DNA from: an uncultured Bacilli bacterium
GTDB taxonomy: Bacteria > Bacillota_I > Bacilli_A > RF39 > UBA660
Length of the DNA: 32,384 bases
Direction of reading: 5' to 3'
Assembly (NCBI GenBank): GCA_910579535.1
Contig: CAJTUR010000020.1
Coordinates: 1-32,384 of the forward strand
The notes beneath the pieces were generated by a model, which ran no database searches, had not been told where the DNA came from, and saw only the letters and a list, made by a program, of their open reading frames with translations. The translations under genes were made by a program, and so were the position numbers. Of the stretch, positions 8,056-14,228 are shown in pieces; the first letter of the stretch is position 1; every line of letters starts with the position of its first letter.

Positions 8056-9057
8056 TTAATTCACTTTCCAAGGATTACTTTCACTTCCATCTCCGCTTAT
8101 TTTTATTTCAGCTTTTAAAGTTATTATAGGTCGAATTGGGTAACTGTAACTATGTTCAAGATAACCATAAAAGTAACCATAAACATCACATATATTATTA
8201 GAACTTCGAATACGAAAATCCCAATTCACATCATTTCCAGCTCCGAAATAACGACTTGCAATCCAATAATGGCTCAATGTATTTGGCTCATTTACTTTTG
8301 GCGTTTCTACACGATTAAAGATCTTTTTTATCAATGCTAAATCTGTTAAGTAAAGTCTATCTCCTTCACCTTGAGTCTCTCTTAAACTTTTTCTTGCACT
8401 ATTATTTGTTGTTGTATTTTCAGTCCGTGGTCTCGATTTGTTTAACATGGATTCATCTTCTATCCTTTCCGTTTGTCCATCAAATCCAAAATACTTTGAG
8501 CTAATTGTTATTCCTTCTGTTTCATATTGTTTGGCTATCGTATTTAGGCTTCCAATATAATTTTTATACCCTTCTTTTCCATAGAAAGAAACTTGATTAC
8601 TTGATGTATATTCTGAGACCATTTCTATACTTCCATCACTATTTTTTCGTATAATTCGCCATAAATTAAGTTCACTTGGATTTATACTTTGAACGGTATT
8701 ATAGCCTGTTAAATCGCTTGTTATTTCATAATTTGTTTTACTAGGTGTGTAGCTCACATAGTCTCCTAGTTTCGCTTCACTAAATTCACTTATTGTTTTA
8801 AACTCTACACTACAATTGATTCTTTTTTGTTGATGACTATTTATTATTTCTAATCCCCATGTTTCATTATTCCAACTTGCTTCTACTTTTTTTTCACACG
8901 TTACTGTTTTTCCTACATATCTTGAGGTTTTATCTGGAAATTGATTTCCTTTTTCACCATCTATTGTAAATGATATTTGGATGTCTTCTTGACTAAACTC
9001 TGGGATTCTTCCCTTTAATACATTAAACTCTCTTTTTTCTATAAAAAAGCATAGGTT
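8056..9057 (-). CDS. surface-type protein, 3' portion of a frame-disrupted gene
   Basis: The frame is open from after a TAA at 9058-9060 to the stop at 8056; the first start codon inside it is a GTG at 8757 (233 codons). The coding signal clearly runs upstream of that GTG. It continues through a segment with paired tryptophans and cysteines (VTCEKKVEASW, WGLEI, INCSVEF), then GDYVSYTPSKTNYEI, INPSELNLWRIIRKNSDG and SHYWIASRYF, and ends RPIITLKAEI...NPWKVN. From memory, this architecture (membrane anchor, short beta domain, large C-terminal domain with ELNLWRVIR and YWLASR-like motifs) recurs in a family of uncharacterised surface proteins of gut Bacillota. No function is known to me. The membrane anchor is encoded just upstream in another frame (9042-9204), so as written the gene is broken or needs recoding. 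The hpf promoter follows immediately. Confidence 0.6.
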   Translation of the reverse strand, partial: NLCFFIEKREFNVLKGRIPEFSQEDIQISFTIDGEKGNQFPDKTSRYVGKTVTCEKKVEASWNNETWGLEIINSHQQKRINCSVEFKTISEFSEAKLGDYVSYTPSKTNYEITSDLTGYNTVQSINPSELNLWRIIRKNSDGSIEMVSEYTSSNQVSFYGKEGYKNYIGSLNTIAKQYETEGITISSKYFGFDGQTERIEDESMLNKSRPRTENTTTNNSARKSLRETQGEGDRLYLTDLALIKKIFNRVETPKVNEPNTLSHYWIASRYFGAGNDVNWDFRIRSSNNICDVYGYFYGYLEHSYSYPIRPIITLKAEIKISGDGSESNPWKVN

Positions 9058-9204
9058 TTAAATAAGGTGATACTTCCTATTATTACTAGTATTCCTATGA
9101 TTGAGTAAGTTAGCTTCTTACTCTTTTTGTTTTTGGTAAACCTTTCTAGTTGGTTATTAGTTTCTAATAACCCCCCCCCCATTCGTCTTTTTAATTTTCT
9201 TCAT
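9042..9204 (-). pseudogene. 5' portion of the surface-protein gene (start, poly-G, membrane anchor), out of frame
   Basis: ATG at 9202-9204 follows an AAAGGA ribosome binding site at a good distance. The frame reads MKKIKKTN, then three Gly codons in the ten-G run, and stops at a TAA at 9157-9159. With nine G the frame instead continues through a lysine-rich stretch (NKKSKKL) and a hydrophobic anchor (SIIGILVIIGSITLF) to KTYAFL, then meets TAG at 9039-9041. At that point T-TTT-TTA spans the codons, and a -1 step enters the frame of the 3' portion (IEKREFNVLKG). Thus the two flanks share a register while this middle part is shifted by one base. It may be a phase-variable gene in the OFF state, a decayed gene, or indel errors in the assembly. 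Confidence 0.6.
9171..9180. repeat. G10 homopolymer (C10 on plus strand)
   Basis: Ten consecutive C on the plus strand are ten G in the coding strand, eight codons after the ATG of the surface-protein gene. It is the only long G/C run in this very AT-rich window. Tracts of this length are classic slipped-strand hot spots: loss of one G extends the reading frame through the membrane anchor. Confidence 0.9.
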
Positions 9205-9239
9205 TTTCTTTTTTCCTTTCTTAAGACTTTTCTCTATAA

Positions 9240-9264
9240 CCAAATAAAGTTTTTACCTTATTTG
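9240..9264. other. inverted repeat in the leader of the surface-protein gene
   Basis: CAAATAA and TTATTTG flank a short AT-rich loop between the csp terminator and the poly-G gene. It could form a leader hairpin. A TATAAT on the minus strand lies shortly upstream of it, at about 9275, without a good -35. Confidence 0.3.
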
Positions 9265-9300
9265 TAATTCAATTATATATCACTTACTTTTTTATCAAAT

Positions 9301-9323
9301 AAAAAAACTACTATACAGTAGTT
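9301..9323 (-). terminator. intrinsic terminator of the cold-shock gene
   Basis: Perfect 7-bp stem AACTACT (9306-9312) against AGTAGTT (9317-9323) with a 4-nt loop and a T run on the minus strand. The csp stop codon TAG (9311-9313) lies inside the hairpin. Confidence 0.85.
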
Positions 9324-9523
9324 AAAGTAGCAGTAGTAACATCAACAGCTTGAAGACCTTTAGAAGTTTCAATCAATTTAAAGTCTACTATATCCCCTTC
9401 TTTTAGGGTTTTGAAGCCTTCTTTAGAAATAGCAGAATAATGAACAAAGATATCTTCTAAATCGCTGCATTCAATGAATCCATAACCTTTATCATTATTA
9501 AACCATTTGACTTTTCCACGCAT
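9311..9523 (-). CDS. csp: cold-shock domain protein (CspA family)
   Basis: 70 residues, the normal length of a single cold-shock domain. It binds single-stranded RNA/DNA and melts mRNA structure. Both nucleic-acid-binding motifs are present: RNP1 KGYGFIE (12-18) and RNP2 DIFVHYSAI (24-32), after the usual start GKVKWFNN. The frame is open for 42 more codons upstream, but the ATG at 9523 has AAGGAGAGG at the right distance and gives the family N-terminus, so it is the start. Compared with B. subtilis CspB the C-terminus is slightly extended (VDVTTATLTTV). A possible promoter TTGTCG-N18-TATGAT is at 9572-9601. Confidence 0.95.
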   Translation of the reverse strand: MRGKVKWFNNDKGYGFIECSDLEDIFVHYSAISKEGFKTLKEGDIVDFKLIETSKGLQAVDVTTATLTTV

Positions 9524-9571
9524 TTTTAACACCTCTCCTTCTTCCTCACAACTTAACAATACCACTAGAAA

Positions 9572-9601
9572 ATCATAGGTACAACAAAATGCGTTCGACA
9601 A
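9572..9601 (-). promoter_or_regulatory. possible promoter of the cold-shock gene
   Basis: On the minus strand TTGTCG (9596-9601), an 18-bp spacer and TATGAT (9572-9577). The -35 is good at its first three bases only. Transcription would start roughly 40 bases before the ATG. Confidence 0.4.
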
Positions 9602-9704
9602 ATTTTGCGGTTTTAAAAATAAACATTTCTTTTGTCTAATATTGTCCAAAAATTAGTTTTTATTGTTTAATTTTTTTATATTTTTTAATTCCTAATGAAG
9701 TCAA

Positions 9705-9734
9705 TACTTTTAAACATTTAAAATTACAATTAAA
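9705..9734 (+). promoter_or_regulatory. candidate LytTR-type direct repeat upstream of agrB
   Basis: TACTTTTAAA (9705-9714) and TACAATTAAA (9725-9734) are an imperfect direct repeat on a 20-bp period. The second resembles the ACAGTTAAG box bound by AgrA-type LytTR regulators, which bind pairs spaced by about two helical turns. Downstream, ATGACA (9739-9744) and TATGAT (9767-9772) are 22 bp apart, too far for unaided transcription, as in activator-dependent agr promoters. The AT-rich background makes chance matches likely. Confidence 0.35.
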
Positions 9735-9789
9735 AAAAATGACATTTTAAAAAAAATTATAAATGTTATGATTTTGTTGAAGGTGATTT

Positions 9790-10386
9790 ATGAAAGAAGT
9801 ATTCGTAAACCGTTCTTTAACTTATCTGATAAAGAATAACGCTTGTAAAAAAGAACAAATTAATACTTTTCGATATGTTTTAGAATCTTTGTACTCACTT
9901 GTTTCAAAAACAAGTGCTGTTCTCATAATTTCTATTTTTCTAAATACTTTTAAAATTACTTTCATTTCTTTACTTTTATTTTCTATATTAAGAGGTTTTA
10001 CTTTTGGAATACATGCTTCAAAAAACCTATATTGTTGGATAACTACTCTTGGAATTTACAGTATTTGTCCCTTTTTAATACAAAGAATTTATTTTTCAAA
10101 AGAACTTATTATAAGTTGTTATTTAATAGGTTTTTTGTCAATTTTATTCTTTTCACCAAGTGACACTCCAAAAAGACCTCTTATTAACAAAAGAAAAAGA
10201 AAAGTAAACAAGATAATTTCTCTTGGAATTGGCATTGTTTATATTTTAATTAGTTTTATTATAAATGGAGACTATTTTTATCAAGTGATTTGTTTTGTTC
10301 TTTTATTAACAAGTATTTGTATTAATCCATTAACTTATAAACTTTTTAAAATTCCCTATAATAATTATAAAAATTATTGTAGTTAA
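9790..10386 (+). CDS. agrB: AgrB-family membrane endopeptidase for the autoinducer precursor
   Basis: 198 residues, the usual AgrB length, with about five or six membrane segments. It cleaves the C-terminal tail of AgrD and helps form the (thio)lactone ring. The catalytic His75 and Cys82 lie in RGFTFGIHASKNLYC with the spacing of seven seen between His77 and Cys84 of Staphylococcus aureus AgrB. The segment PSDTPKRPL (about 122-130) and the following basic cluster are typical. The ATG has AAGGTGA upstream. agrD follows after about 56 bp on the same strand, and the histidine kinase and response regulator genes converge from the other side. It is the first plus-strand gene after a long minus-strand run. 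Confidence 0.93.
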   Translation: MKEVFVNRSLTYLIKNNACKKEQINTFRYVLESLYSLVSKTSAVLIISIFLNTFKITFISLLLFSILRGFTFGIHASKNLYCWITTLGIYSICPFLIQRIYFSKELIISCYLIGFLSILFFSPSDTPKRPLINKRKRKVNKIISLGIGIVYILISFIINGDYFYQVICFVLLLTSICINPLTYKLFKIPYNNYKNYCS

Positions 10387-10442
10387 TTTGGTTTAAATAA
10401 ATTGAAATAGATTATTTAAACAGGGAGAGGAGGAGTGTGATC

Positions 10443-10562
10443 ATGGCTAACATTTTTGCAAATGTATTAACTTTTTTAGCTGGAATGGTTAATAATAGCG
10501 TTTCAACTTTTTCATTATTTGGTAATTGGTCTGAAGAAGAATGTCCTAAAGAAATGCTTTAA
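10443..10562 (+). CDS. agrD: AgrD-type cyclic autoinducer precursor peptide, cysteine-free signal region
   Basis: A 39-codon gene missed by usual length limits. ATG at 10443 lies nine bases after AGGAGG (10428-10433). Residues 1-16 (MANIFANVLTFLAGMV) form an amphipathic membrane leader. Residues 30-39 (SEEECPKEML) match the acidic tail of S. aureus AgrD (DEVEVPKEL), which AgrB recognises and removes. Between them lies NNSVSTFSLFGNW, the likely signal. By alignment, cleavage would fall after Trp29. There is no cysteine in that region; the only one (Cys34) is in the discarded tail. Ring closure would therefore use a Ser or Thr, giving a lactone, with Ser24 (six-residue ring SLFGNW) or Ser21 as candidates. 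FGNW recalls FGQWM of the Enterococcus lactone pheromone GBAP. The identity is secure from position and tail; the exact ring is inference. Confidence 0.88.
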   Translation: MANIFANVLTFLAGMVNNSVSTFSLFGNWSEEECPKEML

Positions 10563-10568
10563 TTAATT

Positions 10569-10603
10569 AAAGCACGTTCTTTGAGTTAACGTGCTTTTTT
10601 TAT
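10569..10603 (+). terminator. terminator of agrBD, shared hairpin with the agrC 3' end
   Basis: Perfect 10-bp stem AAAGCACGTT (10569-10578) against AACGTGCTTT (10588-10597), then a T run on the plus strand. The agrC stop codon (10586-10588) is in the loop/arm junction. On the minus strand the following TTTAATTAATT gives weaker termination for agrC. Confidence 0.9.
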
Positions 10604-11857
10604 TTGTAATTCTATGTAATAAATATCATTAATAATTGTAATTTTTTCTTTTATTAATTTATTTTTCTTAATCGAAAATAAACCTAGTCCACTGCCACGA
10701 TTTTTAGTTGAGTAATATTTGCTCCCAATTTCATCAATTTCTATACAATTTTTAAAAGTATTACCAATTTTGATACAAACATTTTCCTTATTTTCATAAA
10801 TGTCGATAGTAATAACTGGATTTTCGGTTTCTTCACATGCTTCAATTGCATTATCTAACGCAATTCCTAAACATTCAGAAATACTATTAAAAGCTTGTGG
10901 TGATAGTTTACTGAAATAGTCCTTTTTAATTTTATTATGTATCATAATGTCGTAATTTTTATTATATAACTTCTCAGCCACAATTCCTTTAATTCCATTT
11001 GGAACTTTATAAATATTGTTATTTCTAACACTGAAAGTTGTTTCTTTATTTAATAATTCATCAATTAAAGAATTAATTTTCTTATTACCAAACGCCTTCA
11101 TACCAGAAAGTTTATGATTAATATTATGTTTATATATTTTATATTCATCTAAAAATTTAGCATATTTACTATTGTACTCTATTAATTTATGATTAGAATT
11201 TTTTAAGGTTTCTTCATGGTATCTTAAACGAATTATATCTGTAAACAAGTAGATGTAAATGATTAATAAAATAATTATTGATTGTATAGAATTTTTATTA
11301 CCAAAATTTTCAATATTAAATGTTGCAATCATATCAATAGTTAGAAATATTAAAATTATCGTTGCTTTAATTGTATTACTTTTGAAAAAATAATATATAA
11401 TGTTTTGAATAAAATTCCTGCTAATTGGAATCAAAATGATTATATATTGAACTATACTAATGGAAAATGTTAATAAAACAGTTGAATAAGATAATGAATT
11501 GGCACTATCACTATTTATAAAAAATTTAAAATAGTAAGCAATATTTGTTAAAGAAATTTCTATTAATAAAATCAATAAATATAAAAACACATAATTTATT
11601 AAAATCTTTTTTAATGAGTCTTGAAATAAAAGTTTTAATTCTGTACTAAAAATAACTATGTTGAAAATCAATTTAATTGTTAGAATATTAAATTTATTAT
11701 TAATCATTATGAGGATAACTGCCATTAGCATTATTAATATATTTTTCAAATTGATATTTATTTTATGACTGTTTAGCTTTGCATAACATAAGTTATAAAA
11801 AATCAAACTAATAAATGTTATTAAGCTAAAACTAATAAAGTTAATTGTTGCATTCAT
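10586..11857 (-). CDS. agrC: AgrC-like sensor histidine kinase of the GHKL type
   Basis: 423 residues. The first ~205 residues contain about six hydrophobic membrane segments, the peptide-sensing domain. The kinase part follows: His244 in YKHNINHKL is the likely phosphorylation site (AgrC-type H-box, HN instead of the usual HD), N-box LDNAIEA (334-340), and G-box GSGLGLFSI (388-396) of a HATPase_c_5 domain. It should detect the AgrD-derived peptide outside the cell and phosphorylate the LytTR regulator encoded just upstream. Its start overlaps the regulator gene by 17 bp, so the two are translationally coupled. Order is regulator then kinase, the reverse of S. aureus agrCA. Its 3' end runs into the agrD terminator. 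Confidence 0.9.
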   Translation of the reverse strand: MNATINFISFSLITFISLIFYNLCYAKLNSHKININLKNILIMLMAVILIMINNKFNILTIKLIFNIVIFSTELKLLFQDSLKKILINYVFLYLLILLIEISLTNIAYYFKFFINSDSANSLSYSTVLLTFSISIVQYIIILIPISRNFIQNIIYYFFKSNTIKATIILIFLTIDMIATFNIENFGNKNSIQSIIILLIIYIYLFTDIIRLRYHEETLKNSNHKLIEYNSKYAKFLDEYKIYKHNINHKLSGMKAFGNKKINSLIDELLNKETTFSVRNNNIYKVPNGIKGIVAEKLYNKNYDIMIHNKIKKDYFSKLSPQAFNSISECLGIALDNAIEACEETENPVITIDIYENKENVCIKIGNTFKNCIEIDEIGSKYYSTKNRGSGLGLFSIKKNKLIKEKITIINDIYYIELQIKKAR

Positions 11858-12566
11858 CGTAACTTTCTAACTCCTTTTTGAACTTTTTAGATAACATAGT
11901 TACTATTTTACCATTATCTAATTCAAAACAACCATTTTTCCAATCATATGATTGAATACGTTCTGTGTTAGCTATACAAGCTCGATGGACAATTTTAAAA
12001 CGACTATCTAAATATTTCATACAATCTGTAATACTTAAATAAAGTGAATAACTGGTTTTATCTGTGTTAATTATAATTTTTCTCGCTTCTTTATCTCTAT
12101 AAATATGAGTAATGGAACGATAAAAGATACGAAGACTTAAGTCTCTACTATCGTATTTGAACATATGTTTATCGTAATTACGATTGATAATTAATTTAAT
12201 GTCTTTCTTTAATTTTTTATCAAAGTCATGAAATTTTTCAATGAAGTCAAATACTTCATATACGTTTCTATAAGCGGTTTCGAACATCTTATCATGATGC
12301 GTCGTAAATATGATTTCACTTTCCCAATCGGTTTTTCTGATAAATTTAGCGATATCTATTCCACTTACTCTTGTTTCTAATTCAATATCCATGATATAAA
12401 TTTTTCTTTCTGATGTATCTGTAATGATTTCTTTAAGTTCATTTGTAAATTTTGTAAAGTAGCATATTTTGATACTAGAGTCCTTAAATATATCCATTTC
12501 TCTTAATATCTTTTTAATCGTAAATTGTGTATTTCTATCGTCTTCTACTACAACAATCTTAAACAT
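11841..12566 (-). CDS. agrA: AgrA-like LytTR response regulator
   Basis: 241 residues from the ATG at 12566. A GTG three codons upstream overlaps the AGAGGGTG ribosome binding site and is less likely. Residues 1 to about 125 are a receiver domain: acidic pocket EDD (8-10) and phospho-acceptor Asp60 in IYIMD, matching Asp59 of AgrA. Residues about 135-241 are a LytTR DNA-binding domain (HRACIANTERIQSYDW, then LDNGKIVTMLSKKFKKEL). It should activate agrBD, and probably other targets, when phosphorylated by the kinase encoded downstream. A TATAAT on the minus strand at 12600-12605 could be its -10; no good -35 is seen. Confidence 0.92.
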   Translation of the reverse strand: MFKIVVVEDDRNTQFTIKKILREMDIFKDSSIKICYFTKFTNELKEIITDTSERKIYIMDIELETRVSGIDIAKFIRKTDWESEIIFTTHHDKMFETAYRNVYEVFDFIEKFHDFDKKLKKDIKLIINRNYDKHMFKYDSRDLSLRIFYRSITHIYRDKEARKIIINTDKTSYSLYLSITDCMKYLDSRFKIVHRACIANTERIQSYDWKNGCFELDNGKIVTMLSKKFKKELESYDECNN

Positions 12567-12636
12567 ATAAATCACCCTCTTCTTTGTTCGCTATTTGCAA
12601 TTATATCATAAAATTGTTAAAAAAAATACAAAAAGT

Positions 12637-13239
12637 TTATTTTTTTTTGTATTCTTCTAAAATATATTTATGATGAAATTCTGGAAAAGTAGCGATTATA
12701 TTGTAATTATGGTTTAATTCTTCGACAATACTAGGAATGTTTTCATCGTTACCAAAGACTATCATTCTTTTTGATTTAAAGATGGCTGTGAATAAGTATT
12801 TGATGGTCTTTAGAGTATTGTTGTTAAATAGATTTTTATTTACTCTTAATGTCTCTAACTTATTCTTTTTTAAATAATAATAATCTAAATAATGATGATT
12901 AATGTTTAGATAACTTATGTTTTTATCTATTTTTAAAATTTCTTCTATATTGACAACTTCAATTTTCCGAAAATAATCATTAAAGATTTCAAGGTATTTT
13001 TCTAATAGGACTACATTTAAAGCTAGTGGTTTTATAAAAATAAGTTTGTAACCAAATAAAGAGAGATGAATATGAAATTCACGAAAAAAATGACTTAATT
13101 CTTTGGAAAAAAGGGGTATATTTATAATTTGATCTTTTTTTAAACTTTTAAATCTTTTGTTAAAGATTTTATTTTTTTTTATATCCCATAATAAAAATTC
13201 ATTATCATTTATTGTAATAGAAAAATGATATTTTGACAT
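12637..13239 (-). CDS. unrecognised protein in the mbl/mreB position; possible degenerate actin-fold protein
   Basis: 200 residues, no signal peptide, no membrane segment, strongly basic and asparagine-rich. It lies 4 bp behind spoIIID, where B. subtilis and many clostridia carry mbl/mreB. The layout can be matched to MreB by eye: KDQIINIPLFSKELSHFF resembles KDGVIADFDVTEKML.YF; LIFIKPLALNVVLLEKYLEI with VVNIEEILKI resembles the VPSGITEVEKRAV...LIEEPLAAAI stretch; ISYLNINHHYLDYYYL resembles the DIGGGTTD strand; RMIVFGNDENIPSIVEEL resembles the GGGALLRGL strand. None of the glycine-rich phosphate loops survive and about a third of the length is missing, so it could not bind ATP normally. This is inference from position and pattern only. 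Confidence 0.45.
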   Translation of the reverse strand: MSKYHFSITINDNEFLLWDIKKNKIFNKRFKSLKKDQIINIPLFSKELSHFFREFHIHLSLFGYKLIFIKPLALNVVLLEKYLEIFNDYFRKIEVVNIEEILKIDKNISYLNINHHYLDYYYLKKNKLETLRVNKNLFNNNTLKTIKYLFTAIFKSKRMIVFGNDENIPSIVEELNHNYNIIATFPEFHHKYILEEYKKK

Positions 13240-13243
13240 AGAA

Positions 13244-13498
13244 TCAACTCACTTTTTTGCTATATTTTTTCTTTGTTGTTTCTCCACCTTTTATGTGGCG
13301 AAGAGATAAGTTTTTTTTTACAATTTCTCTTACTAAAATGTAATATTCTGGAGAAATAATTTTTAATCTTTCTTGTAAATCTTTATGTACTGTACTTTTA
13401 CTTATATTAAAATAATGAGCTACTTCTCTTATTGTTCGTCCTGTACTAATAAGATAATTCGCTTCTTTTTTTACTCTTTTTCTTATTCTTTCATCCAT
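13244..13498 (-). CDS. spoIIID: sporulation transcription regulator SpoIIID
   Basis: 84 residues, matching the family length. It is a mother-cell DNA-binding protein that adjusts sigma-E-dependent transcription. The helix-turn-helix lies at about residues 22-43 (TIREVAHYFNISKSTVHKDL), and the C-terminal basic helix contains LRHIKGGETTKKKY, close to LRHLRGGEATKLKY of B. subtilis. It is followed 4 bp later by the gene in mbl position and preceded by a spoIIQ-like gene and spoIID, the clostridial order. No ribosome binding site is well placed for the ATG at 13498. The nearest is AAGGGG, 12 bases upstream, inside a hairpin. It ends in TGA. Confidence 0.95.
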   Translation of the reverse strand: MDERIRKRVKKEANYLISTGRTIREVAHYFNISKSTVHKDLQERLKIISPEYYILVREIVKKNLSLRHIKGGETTKKKYSKKVS

Positions 13499-13509
13499 TT
13501 ATATAAACA

Positions 13510-13542
13510 ACCCCTTTATAAAACATATTTTATTTAAGGGGT
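13510..13542 (-). promoter_or_regulatory. long hairpin between spoIIQ-like gene and spoIIID
   Basis: ACCCCTT (13510-13516 on plus) pairs perfectly with AAGGGGT (13536-13542), with inner ATAAAA/TTTTAT pairs (13518-13523, 13528-13533). No long T run follows on the minus strand. The arm next to spoIIID holds AAGGGG, the only purine-rich ribosome binding candidate for that gene. It may be a weak terminator or may limit spoIIID translation. Confidence 0.5.
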
Positions 13543-13550
13543 GTCTATTC

Positions 13551-14216
13551 TTAATTTAATTCATCAATACTCATCGTATAAAATTTTTCAGGATTTAATA
13601 CCGCTCCATTATAATTTACTTCAAATAGAATGGAATTTGCTTCTGTACAAAATTTGTTTGTGGTACTTTTACCTATTACATCGTTTTGTTTTATTGCATC
13701 ATTCACTTTAAGATTAACATCTTTTAATCCATAATAGATGGTTGTTAAGTTATTATTATGAGAAACATACACAATGGTATTTAATATTTCATCTTGTTTA
13801 ATATCAATAATGGTTCCATCTAAAACAGCAATACAATCAAATTCTTCGGCATTTGAATACACCACACCACTATTTGGTAAATAAGTGTTTTCATAATAAA
13901 TCAATGACTGTTGTTGCTCTTCTTCTTTTGCATCCTTGTCATAAAAGGATTTTGCTAATTTAACCGATTCATTAGCGTAGGGTTTAATTATACTTACTTT
14001 TTCCTCTACTGTATCAACTACAGGGGTAACATTATCTATAATTGGATTTACTACATAACTGTCTTCGACTTCATTCGTTGGTTTTAAATTTTTTATTATG
14101 CTTAGACTGGATAATAATATAGTAGTTATACAAATTATAAATAGTGTTGGTTTGACAAAACTTTTTAGTTTTCTTTTCGTCACTTTCTTCACCTTCCTAG
14201 TAGGTAGTCTCTCCAA
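13551..14216 (-). CDS. spoIIQ: SpoIIQ-like LytM/M23-domain sporulation protein, catalytically degenerate
   Basis: 221 residues: basic N-terminus, one membrane segment (about 22-42), a linker rich in acidic residues, and a C-terminal LytM/M23 fold (about 110-215). The fold is recognised by VVYSNAEEFDCIAVLDGTI, VYVSHNNNLTTIYYGL, VNDAIKQNDVIGKS and the final strand LFEVNYNGAVLNPEKF. The zinc ligands are largely lost: there is no HxxxD, and the HxH site reads LFE. SpoIIQ of B. subtilis is likewise inactive and acts as a forespore-side channel and zipper partner of SpoIIIAH, whereas clostridial SpoIIQ keeps zinc. Placed 12 bp behind spoIID and before spoIIID, which supports the name. AGGAAGG precedes the ATG. 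Confidence 0.82.
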   Translation of the reverse strand: MERLPTRKVKKVTKRKLKSFVKPTLFIICITTILLSSLSIIKNLKPTNEVEDSYVVNPIIDNVTPVVDTVEEKVSIIKPYANESVKLAKSFYDKDAKEEEQQQSLIYYENTYLPNSGVVYSNAEEFDCIAVLDGTIIDIKQDEILNTIVYVSHNNNLTTIYYGLKDVNLKVNDAIKQNDVIGKSTTNKFCTEANSILFEVNYNGAVLNPEKFYTMSIDELN

Positions 14217-14228
14217 AAAGAAAACGTT

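Noticed and set aside
9524..9649. Upstream extension of the cold-shock gene
   Set aside because: The ATG at 9523 gives the invariant CspA N-terminus and has a strong ribosome binding site.
13244..13246. Possible reassignment of TGA to tryptophan (mollicute-like code)
   Set aside because: TGA ends spoIIID at the family length, and tryptophans in conserved motifs use TGG, so the standard bacterial code applies.
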